Shown in pieces: positions 15,814 through 22,211 of a stretch of 35,771 nt of DNA. The stretch's first letter is position 1. Every line of letters begins with the position of its first letter. The translations under genes were made by a program, and so were the position numbers. The stretch is from an uncultured Oscillospiraceae bacterium (lineage in GTDB: Bacteria > Bacillota > Clostridia > Oscillospirales > Oscillospiraceae): positions 1 to 35,771 of the forward strand of contig CAJULD010000029.1 in NCBI GenBank assembly GCA_910587505.1, read 5' to 3'. The notes under the pieces are model-generated. The model saw nothing but the letters and a program-made list of their open reading frames with translations. It was not told the DNA's origin and searched no databases.

Positions 15814-17592
15814 ATGCGGATCGGAAAACGGTGGGCCAGTTGTCTGGCAATGGGCCTGTTCCTGCTGTGCGCGGCGGGGCTGGTGTGGCTGCTGGCGGTG
15901 GAGACGGTTCCCAATCAAGAGCCTGTGCGCCTGACGCCGGAGGCCGTGAGCGGTGCGCCGGGGCTGGACGGGCTGTACCTCTACACAGGCCCGCTGGAGC
16001 TGGAATATACTCTCCCGGCACAGGCGGGAAAACTGCGCCCGATTTTGGAGATTCGGCAACTGTTTGCGGCGGCGGAGCTGCGGTTGGATGGCGCTCCCTT
16101 TCAACAGCTCCCGGCGGGCCTGGGCAACCTGTATGTGACTCTGCCTGGGGAATGGGCTGGTAAAACCCTCACCCTCATTATGGAAAAGGGGGAGGAGGAC
16201 CCGGAGCCGTCCCTGTATCTCATGGACAGCGTTCTGCTCAACGAACAGGCCCGCGCGGATACCAGCCTCCGCGCCTTTCCCGCCGCCGCGTTCGGGGTGG
16301 TCTTTCTGCTGACGCTGGGCCTGTTCCTGTATGGCTGGCTGGAGGGGACCCGGCCCTGGCCCGTCCTGCTGCTCTGCGCCGCTGCCCTGGGCCAGACGGC
16401 GTACTTCTACCTGCAAAACTTCTCCCTGTTTAGCCTGCCGCCCGCGCTCTACGGGCTGGTGCTGCACCAGTCCCGTGCGCTCCTGTTCACCGCGCCAGCT
16501 TTGTATTTGATGCTGGGTATGAAAAAACGGCAAAAAGCCTTTGCGCCTTTCGCCGTCCTGCCTGCGCTGGTCTATTGGGTCGTGGCGGGATTTCAGACGG
16601 TGATCCCGCTCTTTTCCAATTTTGCCGTCCACGCCGGGATCGTGTTCTGTTTTACCATCGCCGCTCTGCTGGTCTGCGCCGCGCTGGAGTACCGGGACGG
16701 CAATCCGGTGTTCCGTCGTTTCCTGCCCTGGCTGGGAGGGGGCGTTGTGGCCATCGTACTGCTGAGTATGCTCCCGGAGGGGCGGACGGGTCCCCATGCG
16801 TCCATCCTGTGGGCGTTCCTGGATGACCCAATTCTCTGGATTGACACAGAGCTGTTTTACTGGAACAGCCTGTTGCTGGCCCTGTGTTTTCTGGAGAGCG
16901 CGGCGGCCTACATCCGGCGCAGGAGCGAACGGGAAACGGAATTGCAGGTGTTGTCCGCCCGTGAAAGCCTGACGCGGGAGCAGCTTGCCACCGTGCTGGA
17001 GAGCGCCGCCGCCCTGGGGGAGCTGCGCCATGAGGTGAAAAATCATTATTTGGTCCTGCAAAACCTGTCCCGCACGGGAGAGACGGAGCGGCTGGACGCC
17101 TATCTGAGCGAGCTGGTTTCCGATGTGTCCTCTATCCCCGCTCTGACTTACGCGCCCCATCCGGCGATCAATGCGGTGCTGACGGTCATGCTGGCGCGGG
17201 CACAGAAACAAGGCGTAGAGGTGGAGCGCCGGATCGACGTACCGGAAACGCTGCCCTTCCCGGACACGGAGCTTTGCATGGTGCTGATGAATTTACTGCA
17301 AAACGCGCTGGAGGCCAACGCTCTGGCCCCGGAGGGGGTTCGGAAATGGCTTCGGGTCGATCTCCATATCCGGGGCGTCCACCTGTATATCGGGGTGGAA
17401 AATTCCCGCTTTGCTCCGGTGGACTATGACGGGGAACGCGGCCTGTGCCGCACAACGAAAGAGGACAGGTCCGCCCACGGCTACGGCCTGAAAGCAGTTC
17501 AGACCGTGGCGCAGAAGTATCAAAGCGAGCTGCTGCTGAAATTCCCGGACAATGCCTTTTCCGCCGCTACTGCCCTGCAAATGCCGGATTAA
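15814..17592 (+). CDS. sensor histidine kinase, 7TM type with GHKL ATPase
   Basis: 592 residues; ATG after GAGGAGGG. One N-terminal membrane segment (about 10-29), an extracellular region to about 165 with beta-rich, jelly-roll-like character, then about seven membrane segments between 167 and 370 (7TMR-DISM-like layout). Cytosolic part: coiled coil, phosphoacceptor His406 in LRHEVKNHY, N-box around N493-N497 (NLLQNALEAN), and a GYGLKAV glycine box near the end, as in AgrC-type GHKL kinases. It should sense a ligand outside the cell and phosphorylate the LytTR regulator encoded convergently. No peptide precursor or AgrB-like processor lies nearby, so the signal is unknown. Confidence 0.85.
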   Translation: MRIGKRWASCLAMGLFLLCAAGLVWLLAVETVPNQEPVRLTPEAVSGAPGLDGLYLYTGPLELEYTLPAQAGKLRPILEIRQLFAAAELRLDGAPFQQLPAGLGNLYVTLPGEWAGKTLTLIMEKGEEDPEPSLYLMDSVLLNEQARADTSLRAFPAAAFGVVFLLTLGLFLYGWLEGTRPWPVLLLCAAALGQTAYFYLQNFSLFSLPPALYGLVLHQSRALLFTAPALYLMLGMKKRQKAFAPFAVLPALVYWVVAGFQTVIPLFSNFAVHAGIVFCFTIAALLVCAALEYRDGNPVFRRFLPWLGGGVVAIVLLSMLPEGRTGPHASILWAFLDDPILWIDTELFYWNSLLLALCFLESAAAYIRRRSERETELQVLSARESLTREQLATVLESAAALGELRHEVKNHYLVLQNLSRTGETERLDAYLSELVSDVSSIPALTYAPHPAINAVLTVMLARAQKQGVEVERRIDVPETLPFPDTELCMVLMNLLQNALEANALAPEGVRKWLRVDLHIRGVHLYIGVENSRFAPVDYDGERGLCRTTKEDRSAHGYGLKAVQTVAQKYQSELLLKFPDNAFSAATALQMPD

Positions 17593-17593
17593 A

Positions 17594-17634
17594 AAGCCGC
17601 CCTTTCTGTGACGATCCACAGAGAGGGCGGTTTC
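17594..17634. terminator. bidirectional terminator between kinase and regulator genes
   Basis: CCGCCCTTTCTGTG / CACAGAGAGGGCGG, 14-bp stem with one G-U type mismatch and a 6-base loop; A-rich on one side and T-rich on the other, serving both convergent genes. Confidence 0.8.
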
Positions 17635-18350
17635 TATTGGATAAAAGCGACGAATCGTTTGGTAGTCTCCTGCTGATAGGCGCGGCTGATTGGCAGTTCT
17701 GCTCCGGTGTCCAGAAGCAATCCCCGCGCGGTTTGCTTATGGACGTGCTTCAAATTAACAACAAAGCTGTTGTGACAGCGGCAGAACGTGTCCCCCTGCA
17801 AATGGGAAAGCAACGCCCGAAAGCTCAGGTTGACGGATATGACTTCTTCCGGCAGATACACGGCGGCTTTGTGGTTGACTGCCTCCGCGTAGAGAATATC
17901 CTGGACCATTACCCTGCGCAAGCCGCCGTTGACGGGCAGCGCGATCTGCTCCGGGCGGTAGTTTTTCCGCAGATCCCAGTCTATGGCCTTTGCCAGCTTT
18001 TTCTCGTCCACCGGCTTCAAAAAATACCCCAGCGTATAGGTAGAAAAGGCGTCCTCCATATATTCCGTATAGGCGGTGATGTAGATGACGGAACAGCCAA
18101 TATCGGATTCCCGCAGATGGCTGGCCAGCTCCACGCCGTTTTCCTGCGCCAGCCTGATATCCAACAAAAGCAGATTAAAAGACGCGGGCTGGTCCCGCAG
18201 AGCTGTCAGCAGCGGCTCCGCTGTGGAAAAGCTGGAAACGGTAAAGTCAATATTCCGCCGGAAATGGCGGTTCTCCAGAATACGGCAGAGCATGGCTTCA
18301 TTTTCCTGCGCCATCAGCGGCTCGTCCTCGCATATCGCAATACGGTACAT
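17634..18350 (-). CDS. LytTR-family response regulator (AgrA-like)
   Basis: 238 residues; ATG after GGGGGAGGTG. Receiver domain at 1-120 with acidic pocket E8-D9, phosphoacceptor D64 in LLLLDIRL, the YITAYTEY threonine region and the YFLKPV lysine. LytTR DNA-binding domain from about 135, with CRCHNSFVVNLKHV typical of the family. The partner of the convergently encoded kinase. LytTR regulators bind paired direct repeats upstream of surface and signalling genes; the SLH gene is the obvious local target, but I see no clear LytTR site before it. Confidence 0.9.
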   Translation of the reverse strand: MYRIAICEDEPLMAQENEAMLCRILENRHFRRNIDFTVSSFSTAEPLLTALRDQPASFNLLLLDIRLAQENGVELASHLRESDIGCSVIYITAYTEYMEDAFSTYTLGYFLKPVDEKKLAKAIDWDLRKNYRPEQIALPVNGGLRRVMVQDILYAEAVNHKAAVYLPEEVISVNLSFRALLSHLQGDTFCRCHNSFVVNLKHVHKQTARGLLLDTGAELPISRAYQQETTKRFVAFIQ

Positions 18351-18386
18351 AGGCAGTCACCTCCCCCCCGCAAAATTGTTAGTATC

Positions 18387-18415
18387 ATTATAGCAGTTTT
18401 CGGTGTTTCCGTCAA
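18387..18415 (-). promoter_or_regulatory. promoter of the response regulator gene
   Basis: On the - strand TTGACG, 17-base spacer, TATAAT, 37 bases before the start codon. Near consensus. Confidence 0.75.
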
Positions 18416-18447
18416 AGGGCATCGCCGCCTGTTATCTGAGGGATCGA

Positions 18448-18474
18448 AAATGCGTCTCACGGTGAGACGCATTT
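18448..18474 (+). repeat. palindrome P3 (copy 3 of 5)
   Basis: AAATGCGTCTCA, CGG, TGAGACGCATTT: perfect 12-bp arms. Upstream of the response regulator promoter, at the border between cargo and mobilization region. Confidence 0.9.
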
Positions 18475-18756
18475 ATAGGGATACCTGGGCGCATAAGCGC
18501 CCGCCGCCTTTGCCTGACGATAACCGCCGCACGTTCCGGGAAACGCTGGCGTTGCCCATAACGAAAAAACCAGCGCAAGCCGGTTTTGGGGTATGTCCCC
18601 CTTAACCACCAAAAGCACCGACGGCCTTTGGCTGTCAAGGCCCGCGCCGGACGCAAGCGTCCGGCGCGGCTCGTCTTGGCCTTGACGGACAAAGGGCGGT
18701 GGTGTAAAATCCTCCCCGTTGAGGGGGCATACCCCGCATTGTGACGCTTTATCATG
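18475..18756. other. candidate oriT region downstream of mobC
   Basis: Noncoding, with AAACCAGC/GCCGGTTT (18567-18589) next to GGGGTATGTCCCCC; a 13-bp perfect stem CCGCGCCGGACGC / GCGTCCGGCGCGG at 18642-18669, flanked by GTCAAGG and CCTTGAC; and GGGGGCATACCCC near 18722-18736. Related GGGGTRTGYCCCC words recur at 18588, 18722 (inverted) and 19125. Inverted repeats beside a conserved short motif next to mobC fit an origin of transfer. The first hairpin with its T run could instead be the mobC terminator. Confidence 0.45.
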
Positions 18757-19065
18757 TTACAGCATCTCTTTCACCAAACGCCACGCCCGCTGTACTAACG
18801 CAACAGCTTCTGCAATCTCTGCTTTTCCGCTGCCTTTGGTGGCGTTGGCCCAATATGCAATCTGATTTACGTTGTTCCCGATTGCCGACAACTCCCGCAG
18901 CAGGGCGGCGTAGGTGTCGGGTGGCTTCGGCTGAATGTTTACGTCCATAATACTGTGCCGGATCAGGGTGCTGGCATTGAGGCCAGACAGGACACATTGT
19001 TTCAGTAAATGCCTATATTCTATATCATCCAACCATAGGCCGATAAAATGTTCGCGTTTTCGCAT
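18757..19065 (-). CDS. mobC: MobC-like mobilization accessory protein
   Basis: 102 residues; ATG after AAAAGGAG. A basic ribbon-helix-helix-like N-terminus (DDIEYRHLLKQCVLSGLNASTLIRHSI) and a C-terminal helix with LSAIGNNVNQIAYWAN, the diagnostic core of bacterial MobC. MobC helps a relaxase open the DNA at oriT. Normally the relaxase gene follows directly; here the downstream region is noncoding and then the cargo begins, so the relaxase has been lost or must act in trans. Confidence 0.85.
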   Translation of the reverse strand: MRKREHFIGLWLDDIEYRHLLKQCVLSGLNASTLIRHSIMDVNIQPKPPDTYAALLRELSAIGNNVNQIAYWANATKGSGKAEIAEAVALVQRAWRLVKEML

Positions 19066-19081
19066 GGCAGTCTCCTTTTGT

Positions 19082-19106
19082 AATGCGTCTCACGGTGAGA
19101 CGTATT
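19082..19106 (+). repeat. palindrome P4 (copy 4 of 5)
   Basis: AATGCGTCTCA, CGG, TGAGACGTATT; one arm position differs, still G-U pairable. Upstream of the mobC RBS. Confidence 0.88.
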
Positions 19107-19271
19107 TTCCGTAGACTGGGGGTTTTAAGGGGGGTGTGCCCCCTAACAAGGGTCGTTTGTGTTTAACAAATGACATACTTGCTCGGACAGCACCGCCTTT
19201 TGGCGGCGCTGTCCGCTGTGGTGCCGCTGGGTAGGTGATTCCTTTTTTAACGGCGTTTTTTCCACAAAAGT

Positions 19272-19296
19272 AATGCGTCTCACGGTGAGACGCATT
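19272..19296 (+). repeat. palindrome P5 (copy 5 of 5)
   Basis: AATGCGTCTCA, CGG, TGAGACGCATT: perfect arms. Begins 3 bases beyond the repA stop codon. Confidence 0.9.
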
Positions 19297-19299
19297 TCC

Positions 19300-19977
19300 T
19301 CAACATCGTGCTGAACAGTAGAAAAACTGTAAATGCTCATAATACGTACTATTTGATCTGCGTTCCTCTCTTAACTCGTATCCATCCATCTCCAGTCGTT
19401 CCGCGATGGGGGTAGGGGGATAGATAGATTGATTAGTATGGATAAAATTAGTTTGGTTTTTATCAATATAACTTGGGTTTGCATTTGAAACCTCAAGAGG
19501 TCGATTTTCCCGACGCCTTGAAGTCGATTTTTCCGACCTCTGGATGTCGGAAAAATCAGCCGATGAAATGGGTGCGGCAGGGCCTTGGCCGGGTGCCTCC
19601 GTATCTTCCTGTACAGTGATCCGCTTGACAAAAACCCTGTCCGGCTTGCCCTGGCCCTGCTTGACGCGCTCAATCAGGCCGATTCCTTTGCTGGTATCCA
19701 ACTCTGCCAATAACCGCATGGCCTTGTTTCGCCCGCAGCCTATGGCTTCGCAGACTTCTTTTACAGTGAAGTAAATATAAACCCGCCCGGTGTTGTCGTG
19801 CCAGCCATTTTTTGCGGACAGGCTCATGCGGTTCAGTAGCATACCATATAGTAGCTTGGCATCAGTGGACAGGGGCTTGAAATGAGGATGGGTGATAAGC
19901 TGGCGGGGGATGCGAAAGTGTGAAAACTGTATTTCTTCATCGCCGCAAAAATAGTCTGATAAAGTTACGCTCGGCAT
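19300..19977 (-). CDS. repA: RepA_N-type replication initiator, probably C-terminally truncated
   Basis: 225 residues; ATG after AAGGAGGG. Residues 15-110 are a RepA_N winged-helix initiator domain (FSHFRIPRQLITHPHFKPLS, AKLLYGMLLNRMSLS, YFTVKEVCEAIGCGRNKAMRLLAELD). A low-complexity linker follows, then an abrupt end (YYEHLQFFYCSARC). ICE-borne RepA proteins usually continue with a further conserved C-terminal region (DUF6017-like), absent here, and the stop is 3 bases from palindrome P5. By family it starts replication of the excised circle. Truncation is inferred from comparison with remembered family architecture. Confidence 0.8.
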   Translation of the reverse strand: MPSVTLSDYFCGDEEIQFSHFRIPRQLITHPHFKPLSTDAKLLYGMLLNRMSLSAKNGWHDNTGRVYIYFTVKEVCEAIGCGRNKAMRLLAELDTSKGIGLIERVKQGQGKPDRVFVKRITVQEDTEAPGQGPAAPISSADFSDIQRSEKSTSRRRENRPLEVSNANPSYIDKNQTNFIHTNQSIYPPTPIAERLEMDGYELREERRSNSTYYEHLQFFYCSARC

Positions 19978-20000
19978 AGATTGCCCTCCTTTTTGAAAGT

Positions 20001-20044
20001 GAAAAACGCACGATTGACTTTGATTGTCAAATCGTGCGTTTTTC
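20001..20044. terminator. strong bidirectional terminator beside repA
   Basis: GAAAAACGCACGATT / AATCGTGCGTTTTTC with paired GAC/GTC inside, about 17 bp of stem, T tracts at both ends. Isolates the element edge from flanking genes. Confidence 0.8.
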
Positions 20045-20070
20045 TGCTTGTTTCATTTTGTCACAAAGGT

Positions 20071-20099
20071 TTGCTTTTTCGGTAACTGCCTTATTATAT
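20071..20099 (+). promoter_or_regulatory. outward promoter near the right end of the outer element
   Basis: TTGCTT, 17-base spacer, TTATAT, 51 bases before the start of the secreted protein gene. If the end repeat at 20116-20138 is right, the promoter lies inside the element and drives flanking genes. Confidence 0.5.
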
Positions 20100-20115
20100 G
20101 TTGTTTTTTGGCTTG

Positions 20116-20138
20116 TCCTTTATGCGTACTGACCTTAA
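20116..20138 (-). repeat. candidate right end of outer element (imperfect terminal repeat)
   Basis: On the - strand shares CGCATAAAG and 8 of 12 adjacent bases with the left candidate end at 1492-1514. Lies between repA and the next gene. Confidence 0.4.
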
Positions 20139-20149
20139 GGAGTATAATT

Positions 20150-20593
20150 ATGAAAAAATTTAAACCTGTTATTTCGCTTTTCCTGTTGTTCGCAGTCATC
20201 TGTTCTCTTGGGGCGATAGCGTTCGCATCTGGTGATGCCATAGACTATGTCGACTACGGCGTAGAATTTATTTTGGAGACGCCCGTTGCTCGTGGATCAT
20301 CACTTGTTTATGATTGTGACGGAGGACGCAAAATGTACAATCCAATGAATGGTGACCCTTTATTGGAATGTGTTTGGGGATGGTCAACTTGTGTAGACGG
20401 CATTGGAAATGATGTCTATCACTACACAAAAGCCCGATATGAGAATCTTTTGGGCTTTTCCTATTCCGATTGGTCCTCCGATTATAAGTGGGGGAGTGGT
20501 CAGGTATACGTAGAAAGTCCATACCTGAAATGGCTTGGTTTAGCACAGGATTTAAAGGCCAGGGTATACTATGGCGTTGAAACAAAGGATTAA
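20150..20593 (+). CDS. small secreted protein, possibly lactococcin-972-like
   Basis: 147 residues from the ATG at 20150, chosen for the AAGGAG 6 bases before it and the signal peptide that follows (cleavage near AFA, residue 25). The mature part is aromatic and Gly-rich, with a WGW...VYHYTKARYE...GSGQVYVESPYL...ARVYYG pattern, which in spacing recalls lactococcin-972-type bacteriocins, and it overlaps a MacB-like permease gene as those do. The resemblance is loose; it may be an unrelated small secreted protein. AT-rich compared with neighbours. Translation overlaps the permease start by 23 bases, suggesting coupling. Confidence 0.55.
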   Translation: MKKFKPVISLFLLFAVICSLGAIAFASGDAIDYVDYGVEFILETPVARGSSLVYDCDGGRKMYNPMNGDPLLECVWGWSTCVDGIGNDVYHYTKARYENLLGFSYSDWSSDYKWGSGQVYVESPYLKWLGLAQDLKARVYYGVETKD

Positions 20594-21407
20594 GTGTTAT
20601 GTGTCCACAGACGGCATATCCCCCAAAAGAATCATCGTCCGTCTGCTCAGTGCGGTCTGCCTGATTTTTGTCATAGCCGCTCTAATTCTGAAACAGGCCG
20701 AACACAAATCGATAGATAGTTTCAACTGGGCACAGGTCCAGAATTGGGTAGATTTCTCAGAACTCTATCAAAACAAAATAGAGACACTGAAAGCGGCATA
20801 TGCCAATCTTTCCACAGTAGACAGCTATATTGAATGCAGTTCTCAATTTCTGGACATACCCGATTCATGGTTTTCATCGCAATTTATATATGCATATGAT
20901 ATTATGAGCGATTCGGAGAGGGCTTTCTATGAAGATATGAACCAGGCGGGAGTTATATATCCGGTTCGAACGTTACAAGTCAGCAAAAACTGTATGGATT
21001 TTTTTGAAATTACTGCAGACAACGGAAGACTCTTTACCGATGAGGACATGAACCATGTGAACGGGGCATCTGTTCCTGTCTTGGCAGGCAGTTCGTATTC
21101 AGAATTTTTGGACGTTGGCTCTACGTTTCGCGGAAGCTATATTTTGAATGATCTGGAATTTACCGTTGTGGGAATATTATCCGCTGACTGCAATATTAAC
21201 ATTAACGGTGTTCCGCTGTATCTTAACGATTACATCCTTATGCCCTCATTTAACTGTGTCGATGCACCTCAGTCAGAAGATGATGAGATATTTCAGGTCC
21301 GGCACTATGTTAATAAACTTGGAGGCATGTATCAAAGGGCAGACGGTGAAGAGATAGGCGAAATTCTAGAAAAAATAAATACCCTTGGAATAGGCTCATT
21401 CAGCTGA
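20571..21407 (+). CDS. truncated ABC transporter permease (MacB-like periplasmic core only)
   Basis: 278 residues. One membrane segment at about 21-41, then an extracellular MacB_PCD-like domain with GRLFTDEDMNHVNG, VPVLAGSSYSEFLDVG and FTVVGILSAD, the usual landmarks. The three C-terminal membrane helices of the FtsX domain and the partner ATPase are absent: the frame stops in front of a hairpin and then the phage module. Intact members export or give immunity to peptides. Either a 3' deletion has occurred, for example when the phage DNA arrived, or this is a stand-alone decoy form. I favour truncation. Confidence 0.65.
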   Translation: MALKQRIKCYVSTDGISPKRIIVRLLSAVCLIFVIAALILKQAEHKSIDSFNWAQVQNWVDFSELYQNKIETLKAAYANLSTVDSYIECSSQFLDIPDSWFSSQFIYAYDIMSDSERAFYEDMNQAGVIYPVRTLQVSKNCMDFFEITADNGRLFTDEDMNHVNGASVPVLAGSSYSEFLDVGSTFRGSYILNDLEFTVVGILSADCNININGVPLYLNDYILMPSFNCVDAPQSEDDEIFQVRHYVNKLGGMYQRADGEEIGEILEKINTLGIGSFS

Positions 21408-21435
21408 AAATGTATCTGCCTTTGTTTTGGACCAT

Positions 21436-21478
21436 GGAAGGATTGCTTCCGGACCTTGAGTTCGGAAGCAATCCTTCC
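21436..21478 (+). terminator. long hairpin after the truncated permease gene
   Basis: GGAAGGATTGCTTCCG / CGGAAGCAATCCTTCC, a perfect 16-bp stem with an 11-base loop, followed by AACAATTTT. Could be a terminator or the end of a small inserted repeat. Confidence 0.55.
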
Positions 21479-21606
21479 AACAATTTTGTCGAGAGCGCCA
21501 TCCGCAACGGAAGCTTAAATATAATTGGCCGTTGCTTTTCATAGCGCCTGGCAAAAGCGCCTGGGGGTCAGCGGGGCGGAACGATCTGAACCGTGTATAC
21601 AGCAGG

Positions 21607-21641
21607 AGTGGGAGCGTCCCGGCAGAGACGCTCTCACTCTT
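21607..21641. terminator. hairpin at the 3' end of the phage operon
   Basis: GAGTGGGAGCGTC / GACGCTCTCACTC, 13-bp stem with one mismatch, lying just past the last phage gene. T run is short on either strand. Confidence 0.5.
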
Positions 21642-21643
21642 TA

Positions 21644-22210
21644 CTAAACAGCCAGCTCAAATCCGTGCCAGGTGTATTCCCTCTCATGAATGATCGCCCA
21701 CGTGTACTGGTAAGCCTCGCACTCCGCCCAGATCAGGTAGCGGAAATAGAATTCCACGTCCAGATGGCAGGGGACGATATCCAGAATAATTTCCCGGATC
21801 TGCTCGAATCCTTCCGGTACGCCGGCCACCTCCGGAAAAATGATACGGATATAGCCAAACCGGTCCTTTTCCTGGGCCAGAGCCCTGATGCCGCAGCCGG
21901 AGATTGTGTTGTTGATATCCGACAGGGTAAAACAGTCCCCGCCGATCCGCAGCAGCGCGGCGATGGCCTGGCGGCGCAGCGCAGTGCTGTAATGGACCGG
22001 CGTGCGGGCAAACAGCAGCTCTCTTCGCCGCAGCCCTTCGCCCTCGGCGGTAGCCAGCGCGCTCTCCCGTTCCACATACTCCATCCGTTGGCTCAGCGCG
22101 TCCAGACCTTTGCCCAGCGCGTCCAGCTCGCTGCCGCTGAGGCTTCCCGGCGTAAGGTCATAAATTTCCAGCGGGCGCAGCAGCTTCCGCAAATGTTCTC
22201 CGTATCCCAT
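21644..22210 (-). CDS. baseplate protein, XkdU/gpI-like (DUF2313)
   Basis: 188 residues. Layout fits the YmfQ/XkdU family: an N-terminal helical part (LRKLLRPLEIYDL, ...LDALGKGLDALSQRMEYVERE), a middle part around ALLRIGGDCFTLSDINNTISGCGI, and a C-terminal domain ending in a Tyr/Trp-rich segment. In Mu and P2 relatives gpI ends the baseplate wedge and connects to the tail fibre. Here it is the last gene; no fibre follows. Start is one base after the baseplate J stop codon. Confidence 0.75.
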   Translation of the reverse strand: MGYGEHLRKLLRPLEIYDLTPGSLSGSELDALGKGLDALSQRMEYVERESALATAEGEGLRRRELLFARTPVHYSTALRRQAIAALLRIGGDCFTLSDINNTISGCGIRALAQEKDRFGYIRIIFPEVAGVPEGFEQIREIILDIVPCHLDVEFYFRYLIWAECEAYQYTWAIIHEREYTWHGFELAV

Positions 22211-22211
22211 A

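Larger units (their letters stand above)
19066..19299. other. mobC-repA intergenic segment with P4 and P5
   Basis: Contains P4 and P5 about 165 bp apart, and a GGGGTGTGCCCCC-type motif near 19127-19137. A 65-residue - strand frame (19340-19143) crosses P5, but I see no RBS or family match and do not call it a gene. Confidence 0.4.
1490..20138 (-). mobile_element. outer integrative element (serine recombinase / MobC / RepA_N), interrupted and degraded
   Basis: Backbone genes on the - strand run RepA_N (19300-19977), MobC (18757-19065), SLH cargo with its two-component system, and a large serine recombinase whose stop lies at 1555. Just outside the recombinase stop (about 1492-1514) and just outside RepA (about 20116-20138) lie imperfect inverted repeats sharing CGCATAAAG plus a similar 12 bases on the outer side. 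This matches how serine-recombinase att sites flank the nested element. Five copies of one palindrome are confined to this interval. Relaxase, coupling protein and type IV secretion genes are missing, so it is probably a deleted ICE or a mobilizable derivative. Exact ends are approximate because I could not identify the direct repeat. Confidence 0.6.

Noticed and set aside
15739..17211. 490-residue - strand open frame opposite the kinase
   Set aside because: Shadow of the kinase gene, Gln/Arg-rich, without RBS.
17445..18605. 386-residue + strand open frame opposite the response regulator
   Set aside because: Shadow across two convergent genes and a terminator. The part starting at P3 encodes the palindrome and then repeats of no known family.
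11150..19296. Palindromes as a CRISPR array
   Set aside because: Spacing ranges from about 165 to 6,770 bp with genes between; no regular spacers.
19143..19340. 65-residue - strand frame crossing P5
   Set aside because: Contains the palindrome's fixed coding product and no RBS; not supported as a gene.
21408..21540. Possible IS66 transposase remnant (NN.VE.AIR-like words)
   Set aside because: Only about 10 residues match and the segment is dominated by a perfect hairpin; too weak.
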